DNA of 64,000 bases from the NCBI RefSeq assembly GCF_003288845.1, contig NZ_NHYN01000003.1, positions 84,702-148,701 of the forward strand, in the 5' to 3' direction. This document shows positions 25,936-33,982 of this stretch, one piece after another. The notes under the pieces are model-generated. The model made no database searches, was not told where the DNA came from, and saw only the letters and a program-made list of their open reading frames with translations. Positions within the stretch are counted from its first letter, which is position 1, and every line of letters begins with the position of its first letter. The translations under genes and the position numbers were made by a program. Source of the stretch: Helicobacter monodelphidis. Its GTDB lineage: Bacteria; Campylobacterota; Campylobacteria; Campylobacterales; Helicobacteraceae.

Positions 25936-25963
25936 CATTCTATAAAAGACCATTTATAGAATG
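25936..25963 (-). terminator. Perfect 11-bp hairpin between dcu and gltX
   Basis: CATTCTATAAA (25936-25946), a six-base loop and TTTATAGAATG (25953-25963) form a perfect stem. It lies between the dcu stop and the gltX start on the minus strand. No T run follows directly, so it may be a terminator of dcu, an RNA stability element, or an operator. Confidence 0.5.
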
Positions 25964-25976
25964 AAACAATCAAAAA

Positions 25977-27698
25977 TTATGCCAAGAAAGGCACGATAAC
26001 AAATCCTAACGCAACTGTAATTGCAATTGCTAAAACACCCGGCACAATAAATGCATGATTAAAGATATATTTCCCGATTCTTGTGCTTCCTGTATCATCC
26101 ATTTGCACTGCACCCAAAAGGGTAGGATAAGTTGGCAACACAAATAACGCAGAAACAGCCGCAAAAGACGCAACTAGAATGTAAGAATCTCCAGGATTTA
26201 ACGCAGTAATCCCCAAGGCACCAATCACTGTTGGCATAATTGCTTTTGCAGTTGCCGCTTGTGAATATAAAAGCATACTTGCAAAAAATAATGCAACAGC
26301 CAACAGCCACGGATACTGTTGCACCATTTTTCCAGCAAGAAGACCAATTTCTTTTTCATGTGCCCCAACAAAAGTATTTCCAAGCCATGCTACACCAAGA
26401 ACACATACACAAGCTGTCATCCCTGCCTTAAATGTCCCTGTATCAAGTAGTTTTGTTGTATCCACTTTACAAAAAATTACAATCAAAGTCGCAATAGCAA
26501 GCATAAAACTCATAATTGCCCCATCTCTAGGTAAGCGCACAGGATCAATATAGCTTTTTACAATTGCAAAAAGGCTTCCTATAATGCCATCTTTTTGCAC
26601 ATAATCCGTAAGAAACTGATTAGAATTCGTAATCAGATAATCTAAAGAAGTTTCCATCACCTTACTGGCTTCAGCATTCTCTGAAAGTATTGGTAGCAAG
26701 TTTGCTTTTGTTTCCTTTAAAACATCTTGATAAGCATCAATCTGTGAGGAATCATTTTTGAAATCTGCCGCATAAAACTTTTGCTTTGCAGAAGCAATTT
26801 GTGTGTCCACAGCCTTCACAATCTCAATCCCTTGTTCATTGCCTAATGGAACTTTATCTAAAATCTTAAGACGTGCTGATTCTAATTCTTTATCCATATA
26901 CACCGGCACAAAATCATTCACAAAATTCAGCATAGGAATTCTAACTACATTAGAAATGCTTGTTGCATAAAATACAACCAATACGACACCGGCTAAGAAA
27001 ATCATCACAGAAGTTTTTGCACTTTTAGGTAGAGAAACTTGGTGAATTCCACCTTCAACTTGTCGAATTAAACCAGCCTTTAAACGTTCTTGATACACCG
27101 GATCGCTAGAAAGATCTAAATTGGAAAACTTACTCACAATAAAAGCAGTAATCATACAACCACAATAAGTCGTAATTGCCCACACAAGAAGTAACATCGG
27201 ATAACTCCATCCATACTTTTCCAACTCTCCAGACATCCACACAACTGCTGCACTCACAGGACTTGCAGTAATCGCAATTTGGCTTGAAACAACTGCAATA
27301 GAAAGCGGGACAGAGGGCTTAATGTTTTGCTCTTTAGCTACCTCAACAATAACAGGAATCATAGAAAACGCCGTATGTCCAGTTCCAGCAAGAAAAGTTA
27401 GCAGATAAGTTACTGTCGGTGCAAGATAGTTAATTTGCTTAGGATTCTTTCGCAAAACCTTTTCTGCAACCTGAACCATATAATCTAACCCACCAGCTAC
27501 TTGCATTGCCGTAATTGCTGCAATTACGGACATAATAATCAAGATAACATCCCAAGGGATTGCACCAGGCTTTAACCCCAGCCCCAAAGAAAGCAAAATT
27601 ACGCCAATTCCACCAGCATAGCCAATCGCCATACCTCCCAAGCGGACACCCAAAAAAATTGCTCCAAACAGAACAATAAGTTCTAACGCTAACTCCAT
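25977..27698 (-). CDS. Anaerobic C4-dicarboxylate transporter, Dcu family, with a central insertion
   Basis: A DcuA/DcuB-type inner-membrane exchanger for succinate, fumarate, malate and aspartate, supporting fumarate respiration. The N-terminal half matches the family: GGIGVILLSLGLGLKPG, IPWDVILIIMSVIAAI, and TFLAGTGHTAFSMIPVI. The end has GYI-type helices and MPTVIGALGITALNPGDSY. At 573 residues it is about 130 longer than usual (about 440). The excess is a mainly hydrophilic segment at about residues 265-385 between two helices (DKELESARLKILDKVPLGNE to VQKDGIIGSLFAIV). The frame is continuous, so this is not a broken gene. Confidence 0.88.
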   Translation of the reverse strand: MELALELIVLFGAIFLGVRLGGMAIGYAGGIGVILLSLGLGLKPGAIPWDVILIIMSVIAAITAMQVAGGLDYMVQVAEKVLRKNPKQINYLAPTVTYLLTFLAGTGHTAFSMIPVIVEVAKEQNIKPSVPLSIAVVSSQIAITASPVSAAVVWMSGELEKYGWSYPMLLLVWAITTYCGCMITAFIVSKFSNLDLSSDPVYQERLKAGLIRQVEGGIHQVSLPKSAKTSVMIFLAGVVLVVFYATSISNVVRIPMLNFVNDFVPVYMDKELESARLKILDKVPLGNEQGIEIVKAVDTQIASAKQKFYAADFKNDSSQIDAYQDVLKETKANLLPILSENAEASKVMETSLDYLITNSNQFLTDYVQKDGIIGSLFAIVKSYIDPVRLPRDGAIMSFMLAIATLIVIFCKVDTTKLLDTGTFKAGMTACVCVLGVAWLGNTFVGAHEKEIGLLAGKMVQQYPWLLAVALFFASMLLYSQAATAKAIMPTVIGALGITALNPGDSYILVASFAAVSALFVLPTYPTLLGAVQMDDTGSTRIGKYIFNHAFIVPGVLAIAITVALGFVIVPFLA

Positions 27699-28133
27699 CC
27701 TTCTTCCTTGTTGTTTTTAAGATACCTTAAAATAAAGGGTGAAAATATACTAGCAGAAAAAAACTAAAATTTAAAGAAAACTAGCCCTACCCATCGCGGA
27801 CAATTCATTGATTCTTAAAATAACATTTTGTGTAGCTACACAGCCATTACGCACCAGAAAAATATTCTTTAGGCAATTAATTTAGCAAAAGATATGAGTC
27901 TACTAAGTTCTTTACGATCAGACTCAAACTTGCATCTTATCAAATTAGAACCTTTATTGAGTACACTTAATCCAAAATTTCAAATAGTATGCCTTCTGTT
28001 AGCTAAAATTTTATATTTTTGTTCTAAAAATGATTTTTGTGCTAGAATCAACGGCGATAAAATGCTAGATAACACAAAGAATCTTTTTATTTTATTCATT
28101 AAGCAAACTAAAAATCTAAACAGCAAGGCAACG
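27699..28133. other. Intergenic region between selU and dcu
   Basis: About 435 bases without a convincing gene. An 85-codon plus-strand frame (27894-28151) ends inside selU and has no good ribosome site or recognisable content, so it is not called. A 14-base perfect palindrome lies at 27829-27842. The dcu promoter region should lie in the first 150 bases. Confidence 0.55.
27829..27842. promoter_or_regulatory. Perfect 14-bp palindrome upstream of dcu
   Basis: TGTGTAGCTACACA is its own reverse complement and lies 131 bases upstream of the dcu start. It may be an operator for a dimeric regulator. It does not exactly fit the FNR or CRP consensus. Confidence 0.4.
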
Positions 28134-29156
28134 CTATCCTCTTTGCTCTAACTCTCTAAGGATTCCTTTCCTAACCCGGTTTAATTTTTGCAAAGTTGTT
28201 TGTATGTCTGTATGCTTGATTTTAAGATGAAAATCACTCGGCTTATAAACTTTATCATAATATTCTAGCAATAAGATCCTTGCACAAGATTCCAAGTCCC
28301 CTCGCTTAAAAGCTTCATAACAAGCATTCCACGCATTTTTAGACATATAGGTTTGAATTTTGGACATAGCTTTTGAGAAGAATTCAAGATTCATCACTCC
28401 ATATTCTTGAACGATGCGTTTAACCCTATCTTCTAACGGCGATTCAATATAAATCTTGAATCCGCATTGATACGCTTCCACAAGGGGAGTGGGTAAAATA
28501 ATTGTACCAAGTTTTTTGCTTTCACATTCAATCAGGGCAATTTTTTCATTTGTCCTTTCCTGTCTATGTAGCTCCTCAAAAAGTGAATTTTGAAACATTT
28601 TTGTGGAGGGTTGTGTTCCCTTAATACCCCCAAAGCTAGAACCCAAATGATACGCCAACTCTTCAAGGTGGATGCCATATTCACAAGTAGCAATAATTTC
28701 GCTCTTTCCGCTACCTGTGGGACCACAGAGGGTAATAAAAGAAAGGTTTGGTGGGGAATTCAAAGCAGTACAAACCTTTTGGCGATAGCTTTTATACCCA
28801 CCCCTCAAGCGGTAGATTCTGTATCCAATTTCACTCAAAATCACACTTAAAGAGTTACTTCTCTGCCCACCCTTTGCACAATAAAGTATCACTTTTTTAG
28901 AAGGGTGGATATGGTCTGAGATAGTTTTTAAAAGCTTTGAAATATTTTCACAAACATAAGAAGCCCCCAAAATACGGGCAGAGAATGGGTCTTTTTTGTA
29001 TTGCGTACCAACAATACACCTTTGTTCATCACTTAAAACCGCAAGATTAATTGCCTTTGGAATATGAGAATAAGCAAATTCTGAAGGTGAACGCACATCA
29101 AGGATGCAATCAAATTCAAGACTTGAATATTCAGCAATATCGATATTTTGAATCAT
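28134..29156 (-). CDS. selU: tRNA 2-selenouridine synthase
   Basis: SelU (MnmH) replaces sulfur by selenium in 2-thiouridine at the wobble position of tRNAs for Lys, Glu and Gln, using selenophosphate. The 340 residues have an N-terminal rhodanese domain (DCILDVRSPSEFAYSHIP, then the active Cys in ILYCAKGGQRSNSL) and a P-loop domain (CGPTGSGKSEII). The SFGGIKGTQPS and ALIECESKKLG blocks are typical. It implies a SelD selenophosphate synthase elsewhere. Its start is one base after the pyrC stop, pointing to a pgm-pyrC-selU operon. Confidence 0.93.
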   Translation of the reverse strand: MIQNIDIAEYSSLEFDCILDVRSPSEFAYSHIPKAINLAVLSDEQRCIVGTQYKKDPFSARILGASYVCENISKLLKTISDHIHPSKKVILYCAKGGQRSNSLSVILSEIGYRIYRLRGGYKSYRQKVCTALNSPPNLSFITLCGPTGSGKSEIIATCEYGIHLEELAYHLGSSFGGIKGTQPSTKMFQNSLFEELHRQERTNEKIALIECESKKLGTIILPTPLVEAYQCGFKIYIESPLEDRVKRIVQEYGVMNLEFFSKAMSKIQTYMSKNAWNACYEAFKRGDLESCARILLLEYYDKVYKPSDFHLKIKHTDIQTTLQKLNRVRKGILRELEQRG

Positions 29157-29157
29157 A

Positions 29158-30171
29158 CTAAAATGATGATTGGATAGACCAGCTTATCTCTTTTTCACTC
29201 AAAAAACTAACAACACCCTCGTATTCTCTAGCTACCTTAAATGGCTTTTTTACTAAAGTAATGGCACGTTTAGGTGGATTAAACTGATAGATTCTTGTTG
29301 CATTCAAAGACAAAAAAGGTTGCAGAAATTCCAAGGCGTTATTTTTTTCAAATAACTCTACTAAAGCAGGCAACAATACAGGGGCTGAAAATACGCCCGC
29401 AGCACAATAAGGACATTCTTTATCTTCTCTCAAATGTGGAGCTGAATCGCTACCAAATGAAAACTTAGGATGTGCATTAAATGCTGCAACCCTTAATGCA
29501 TCTCTGTCTCTTGGCAATTTAAATGAAGGCTTACAAAATAAATGAGGCTGGAGTTTATCACCCATCAAATCATCAAGCGTAAAAAGGAGATGGTGAAGCG
29601 TAATTGTTCCAAATGTATTTGCGTATCGCTCAATCACATCAACAGAACGTGCATCTGAGACATGTTCTAAAATTAAACGCAATTTTGGGAACATTTTTGC
29701 TAACTCTTCAAAAACGCCTAAGAATTCAAATTCCCTATCCATAACAAAACCACTACTTTCACCATGCAAGGAAAGGATCATTCCAACATCTTCAATCATC
29801 TTAAAAATTTTCAAATTCTTTGAACTTAAAAGCTGTTTTGGCCCTTTATCGCTATTTGTTGTCAGCCCTCTTGGATAAAGCTTAATAATTTTAATTCCTG
29901 CAGTCTTTGCTTGTGTCAATTCTTCTTTAGTTAAACCTTCATGATAAAAAAGTGTCATTAGAGGTAAAAAATCTGCACAATTCGCAGCAGTTACAATGCG
30001 AGATTCATATTCTTTGACAGATTTTGTATTCTTAAGTGGTGGCAATAAATTAGGCATAATCACAGCAGCGGAAAATTGCGAAACACTAAAGGCAATAACC
30101 CCTTCCATCATTGCACCATCGCGTAAATGTAAGTGCATATCGCACGGACTATTCAGAGTAACTGTATCCAT
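29158..30171 (-). CDS. pyrC: Dihydroorotase
   Basis: PyrC closes carbamoyl-aspartate to dihydroorotate, the third step of pyrimidine synthesis. The 337 residues have the zinc motif CDMHLHLRDG at the N-terminus, the Lys for metal bridging in GIKIIKLYPRG, LSLHGESSG and ILEHVSDARS (metal His residues), and FGSDSAPH with the catalytic Asp. This is the E. coli-like class II form. It sits between pgm (24 bases) and selU (1 base). carA, from the same pathway, lies at 53.7 kb. Confidence 0.94.
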   Translation of the reverse strand: MDTVTLNSPCDMHLHLRDGAMMEGVIAFSVSQFSAAVIMPNLLPPLKNTKSVKEYESRIVTAANCADFLPLMTLFYHEGLTKEELTQAKTAGIKIIKLYPRGLTTNSDKGPKQLLSSKNLKIFKMIEDVGMILSLHGESSGFVMDREFEFLGVFEELAKMFPKLRLILEHVSDARSVDVIERYANTFGTITLHHLLFTLDDLMGDKLQPHLFCKPSFKLPRDRDALRVAAFNAHPKFSFGSDSAPHLREDKECPYCAAGVFSAPVLLPALVELFEKNNALEFLQPFLSLNATRIYQFNPPKRAITLVKKPFKVAREYEGVVSFLSEKEISWSIQSSF

Positions 30172-30195
30172 AATTATTCTCCTTTATTTATTAAT

Positions 30196-31587
30196 TTAAC
30201 TATATTGGCTTGAGTTATTGATTTCTTGCAATAAGCGATGCATAGCTTTTTCATAAATTTTTAAATTCTCCTGTTTATAAGATTCAAAACGTGTGACAAG
30301 CATGGGTGTCGTATTACTTGCACGAATCAACGCCCAGCCTTCCTCAAAATTAATTCTCACACCATCAACATTAATAACATCTTCAAATGGAGGAAAATAG
30401 GAGGGCGGATGATGCAATCTTTCTCTGAATGTAGCAATAATAGAAAATTTCGATTCTTCTGTAGTCTGAATTTTCAGCTCATCAGTTGAATACAAAACAG
30501 GCAGAGATTCTATTTCTCTATCTAAATCAACGCCTTTTTGCATTAATTCAAGCACCCGTAAAGCAGCATATATTGCGTCATCATATCCAAAGTATCGGTC
30601 ATTAAAAAATAAATGTCCACTCACCTCTGCCCCCAAAGATGCATTTAATTCCTTGATTTTTGTTTTAATATTACTATGCCCCGTTTTATACATATATGCC
30701 CTACCTATGCGGTTAATCTCGTTATACATATTCATAGAACATTTCACTTCACCCACTACAACAGGATTAGGAATATGTTTTGCAAAAATAATCGCTAGCT
30801 CATCGCCTTTCAACACGCGTTTAGGTGTAATGACGGCAATCCTATCTCCATCACCATCAAAAGCAAAACCCACACCACCTTTTTGTGTAACTTTTTGCTT
30901 AATTTCAATAAGATTTTTTTCTTCTGTTGGGTCCGGATGATGGTTAGGAAATTCCCCATCAGGATTCATATAAAGCCCATCATAGGCAATATTTAAACGG
31001 TTAAGAATGGGTGCTATACCAACTCCAGCAACCCCATTACCACAGTCAAGAGTTAAAGGGATTTGCAAACCTTGTAAATGTTTAAAGGCTTGAGTTAAGT
31101 ACTGAATGTAACATTCTAAATAATTTACTTCAGTGATATGAGTCATCGCAATCGTAGAAATTTTTGCCTGTAAGATTTTCTCAACTTCCTCCCCTAAGGC
31201 ATAAATTTCATCACCAAAAAAGGGTTTTTTATCAAGAGTAATTTTAAAACCATTATATTCTTTAGGATTATGAGAACCTGTAATCATTACAGATGCAGCG
31301 ATTTGCTTACCCCCCTCAAAAAGAGTAAAATAGGCAACAGGCGTAGCAACTAACCCTAGATTCAAAACCTCCACCCCTGCTTTTGCAAACCCTTGTGCCA
31401 ACCACTCAAAAAGCTGTTTTGAATGCACTCTCGCATCATAACCAATTGCAACTTTTAAATCAGGTTTCTTAAAATAATTTACAATATGTTCGCCAAGCAA
31501 AAAACCAATTGCTTGCACTCTTTTGTCATACAATTCGTGTGGATAAATCCCGCGTATATCATATTCTCTAAAAATTGTTTTCATCAT
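30196..31587 (-). CDS. algC: Phosphomannomutase/phosphoglucomutase
   Basis: A four-domain alpha-D-phosphohexomutase supplying mannose-1-phosphate or glucose-1-phosphate for surface polysaccharide and LPS. The 463 residues carry the phosphoserine loop ITGSHNPKEYNG, the Mg2+ loop FAFDGDGDRI, the sugar-binding SLGAEVSGHLFF, and the phosphate-binding RASNTTPMLVTRFE near the end. It matches H. pylori AlgC (HP1275) in length. With ugd at 18 kb it suggests nucleotide-sugar synthesis for surface glycans. Confidence 0.92.
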   Translation of the reverse strand: MMKTIFREYDIRGIYPHELYDKRVQAIGFLLGEHIVNYFKKPDLKVAIGYDARVHSKQLFEWLAQGFAKAGVEVLNLGLVATPVAYFTLFEGGKQIAASVMITGSHNPKEYNGFKITLDKKPFFGDEIYALGEEVEKILQAKISTIAMTHITEVNYLECYIQYLTQAFKHLQGLQIPLTLDCGNGVAGVGIAPILNRLNIAYDGLYMNPDGEFPNHHPDPTEEKNLIEIKQKVTQKGGVGFAFDGDGDRIAVITPKRVLKGDELAIIFAKHIPNPVVVGEVKCSMNMYNEINRIGRAYMYKTGHSNIKTKIKELNASLGAEVSGHLFFNDRYFGYDDAIYAALRVLELMQKGVDLDREIESLPVLYSTDELKIQTTEESKFSIIATFRERLHHPPSYFPPFEDVINVDGVRINFEEGWALIRASNTTPMLVTRFESYKQENLKIYEKAMHRLLQEINNSSQYS

Positions 31588-31670
31588 TATAGCCTTATTA
31601 TCCTACAAAAATACGGCGTAATTGTAACATAATCTCCTTAATCTCTGTATGTTAAGCCCTCCAAAAAATG

Positions 31671-31679
31671 TGTTATAAT
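31671..31679 (+). promoter_or_regulatory. Extended -10 promoter for ubiX-coaD-tmk
   Basis: TGTTATAAT (TGnTATAAT pattern) with the hexamer at 31674-31679, about 30 bases before the ubiX start. The -35 position (GTTAAG) is weak, as usual with an extended -10. Confidence 0.55.
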
Positions 31680-31708
31680 AGCGGAATTGATAACTTAAGG
31701 AAATACGA

Positions 31709-32242
31709 TTGAAACAAAGAATCTTAGTGGCATTAAGTGGTGCAAGTGGTGTTACGCTTGGAAGTAAACTCATTGCCGCTATTCCCCCACACATAGAATG
31801 TCTCGTCATAGAGACTGATGGTGCAAAACAAGTTAAAGAACGTGAATTTATGCGTGAATATGTACTTCTTGATGATTCTGACATCGGTGCTTGTGTTGCC
31901 TCCGGTTCATTTGTCTGCCAAGCAATGGCAGTTGTGCCTTGTAGCATGAACACTCTTGCAAAAATTGCACATGGCATTGCAGATAATTTAACAACAAGAG
32001 CTGCAAGTGTTTTTATTAAGGAAAGACGGCTACTCCTGCTTTCTCCTCGAGAAATGCCTTTTTCAGCCATTGCCTTAGAGAATATGTCTAAACTTAGTCA
32101 CCTTGGAGTGATTATCTCCCCTCCTGTAGCAGCATATTATGCGGGTATTCAGACTTTGGAGGAGATGGAAAATTTTTGGGTTGGAAAATGGCTTGATATT
32201 TTAGGGATTGAGCATTCTTTATTTCATCGATGGGAAGGTTAA
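31709..32242 (+). CDS. ubiX: Flavin prenyltransferase UbiX
   Basis: UbiX prenylates FMN to give the cofactor of UbiD-type decarboxylases, used in quinone synthesis. The 177 residues begin [20 protein letters not shown] with the flavin-binding GASG motif, followed by [20 protein letters not shown], and [14 protein letters not shown], all diagnostic. It starts with TTG at 31709 behind AAGGA. Its TAA shares a base with the coaD ATG (TAATG). Order ubiX-coaD-tmk equals H. pylori HP1476-HP1474. Confidence 0.93.
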   Translation: MKQRILVALSGASGVTLGSKLIAAIPPHIECLVIETDGAKQVKEREFMREYVLLDDSDIGACVASGSFVCQAMAVVPCSMNTLAKIAHGIADNLTTRAASVFIKERRLLLLSPREMPFSAIALENMSKLSHLGVIISPPVAAYYAGIQTLEEMENFWVGKWLDILGIEHSLFHRWEG

Positions 32243-32736
32243 TGTATCGTAAAGCAATTTATCCGGGGACTTTTGATCCCATCACTAATGGGCATTTAGA
32301 TATTATTCGTCGTGCAAGTTCTATCTTTCAAGAAGTGATTGTTGCTGTCGCTGAATCGGCTTCAAAATCACCGATGTTTTCACTTCAAGAACGCAAAGAA
32401 ATGATTGAAATTGCATTAAAACACATGGATGGCAATATAAGCGTACAAAGTTTTGATTGTTTGCTGGCGAATTTTGCTAAACAAAATGGTGTTGTTGTTC
32501 TTGTGCGTGGCTTAAGAGCGGTTAGCGATTTTGAATATGAATTACAAATCGGTTACGCCAATGCCTCATTAAATAAAGATTTAGAGACAGTTTATTTTAT
32601 GCCTAGCTTAGAAAATGCTTTCATTAGTTCCTCTGTTGTACGTTCCATTCTTACCCACCAAGGTAAGATTTGCCACTTAGTACCTTTTGAAGTATGCCGT
32701 TATTTACAGGAGAAGGGTTATGTATGTAGTGCTTGA
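32242..32736 (+). CDS. coaD: Phosphopantetheine adenylyltransferase
   Basis: CoaD makes dephospho-CoA from 4'-phosphopantetheine and ATP, the next-to-last step of CoA synthesis. The 164 residues start [20 protein letters not shown] with the nucleotidyltransferase motif, then [20 protein letters not shown] and the ISSSVVRSI motif. The start at 32242 is chosen over an in-frame ATG at 32230 because GGAAGG lies just upstream and the family begins here. It overlaps tmk by 17 bases. Confidence 0.94.
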   Translation: MYRKAIYPGTFDPITNGHLDIIRRASSIFQEVIVAVAESASKSPMFSLQERKEMIEIALKHMDGNISVQSFDCLLANFAKQNGVVVLVRGLRAVSDFEYELQIGYANASLNKDLETVYFMPSLENAFISSSVVRSILTHQGKICHLVPFEVCRYLQEKGYVCSA

Positions 32737-33289
32737 AGGCATTGACACAAGCGGAAAAAGCACACAAATTCAATCTTTAAAGCAGAAATTTCCAAATGCA
32801 ATTTTTACCAAGGAACCTGGTGGAACACAAGTAGGGTTAGAATTGCGTGAAATCGCTTTACATAGGCAGATTTCCCCTTTATGCCGCACCTTTTTGTTCC
32901 TTGCTGACCGTGCAGAACATTTCGAACGCATCATTCTCCCTCATAATGACAAGCTAATTATTTCGGATCGTAGCCTTTTTTCAGGAATAGCATACGCAGA
33001 TAATATTGATGAAGAATTATTATTAAAAATGAATCAATACGCCATTCACTGTCACATTCCTCATTTAGTCATCTTACTTGAATTAGATAAGGCGGAACTA
33101 AGACAAAGATTGTCGCAGAAAATCCCTGATAGAATTGAAGAATGTGGGGTTGAAAAATTACTTTACATTCAAGCAAGAATCAAGAAGTTCATAAAGAAGC
33201 TAAATTGTCCTTGTGTATGTATTTCATCTTCAGAATCTAAGGAAAGAATTACAGAACTCATTACAAAGAAAATTAAAGAATTAACATAA
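32720..33289 (+). CDS. tmk: Thymidylate kinase
   Basis: Tmk phosphorylates dTMP to dTDP. The 189 residues begin [18 protein letters not shown] with the P-loop, then [11 protein letters not shown], the DR-x motif in [15 protein letters not shown], and a short LID ([11 protein letters not shown]). The start at 32720 has AGGAGAAGGG immediately before it; an upstream in-frame ATG lies inside coaD. Last gene of the ubiX-coaD-tmk unit. Confidence 0.93.
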   Translation: MYVVLEGIDTSGKSTQIQSLKQKFPNAIFTKEPGGTQVGLELREIALHRQISPLCRTFLFLADRAEHFERIILPHNDKLIISDRSLFSGIAYADNIDEELLLKMNQYAIHCHIPHLVILLELDKAELRQRLSQKIPDRIEECGVEKLLYIQARIKKFIKKLNCPCVCISSSESKERITELITKKIKELT

Positions 33290-33376
33290 AACTACAAAAG
33301 TGGAACTCCTTGTGCTTAGAACACTGTCATAACACCTAAATCCCAAAGGATTGAGAGGCAATTTCAAGGAGAAAAT

Positions 33377-33790
33377 ATGCGAATTAAACTTCTAGCAATA
33401 TCGGTTGGAACAATGTTTATATTGGGTGGATGCATGATTCCTAACGAATGTGGCTTATCGTATAATTACAATGCAAAAATGACAAATTTTTATGACTCTC
33501 AAGGAATGTATCATGAGTCTTGCCCCAAAAATATCATTAATTATGATGAGATTCGCCCTCGATATGGGGAACACAACCCTTATGTTTATGATGATCTTTA
33601 TACACCTGTTCCGGCAGATTCTCCACGCGGAATACAAACACAAGAACGCGAACGCGAACGCTGGGAAGCAAAGCAAAGAGAACTTGCTGAATTGCAGGGT
33701 ATGAGTGGAGGAGAAAGAAGTGCTTACCCCAAAGGACAACGACCAGGAGAAAGTAAATTTAATGATTTTTCAGCTGACTGGAATTTTTAA
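33377..33790 (+). CDS. Small lipoprotein of unknown function
   Basis: A 137-residue protein with signal peptide and lipobox LGGC (Cys19), preceded by AAGGAG. The mature part is rich in Tyr, Asp, Pro and Gln (NPYVYDDLYTPVPADSPRG), followed by a charged ERERERERWEAKQRE helix and ends FNDFSADWNF. The ERERER part is encoded by three tandem GAACGC hexamers (33644-33661). No family recognised. It stands alone between tmk and the PpiD-like gene. Confidence 0.75.
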   Translation: MRIKLLAISVGTMFILGGCMIPNECGLSYNYNAKMTNFYDSQGMYHESCPKNIINYDEIRPRYGEHNPYVYDDLYTPVPADSPRGIQTQERERERWEAKQRELAELQGMSGGERSAYPKGQRPGESKFNDFSADWNF

Positions 33791-33799
33791 CCTATTATG

Positions 33800-33840
33800 G
33801 GGATAGCGATAAATTACACAAGCAAACTAAAAGCTATCCC
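33800..33840 (+). terminator. Inverted repeat after the small lipoprotein
   Basis: GGGATAGC (33800-33807) and GCTATCCC (33833-33840) form an 8-bp stem with a 25-base loop, starting nine bases after the lipoprotein stop. There is no T run, so it is a weak terminator candidate. Confidence 0.35.
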
Positions 33841-33901
33841 ACAAATATTGTGCTTAAAGAAGTCATAAATCTATCAAAAAAGATTTAAACCCTTTCTTAT
33901 C

Positions 33902-33917
33902 TATAATTGAGTATAAT
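33902..33917 (+). promoter_or_regulatory. Tandem -10 boxes before the ppiD-like-ftsA-ftsZ genes
   Basis: Two TATAAT hexamers (33902-33907 and 33912-33917) lie 65-80 bases before the PpiD-like start. No clear -35. This would be the start of transcription for the division genes downstream. Confidence 0.4.
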
Positions 33918-33982
33918 TGTTCTTTTATTGCAAGAACCTTGTCTGATAAAATAAATGAAGAATATACTAAGGGTGTTTTAGA

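Noticed and set aside
27894..28151. 85-codon frame before selU
   Set aside because: No ribosome site, low-complexity content and overlap with the end of selU on the other strand.
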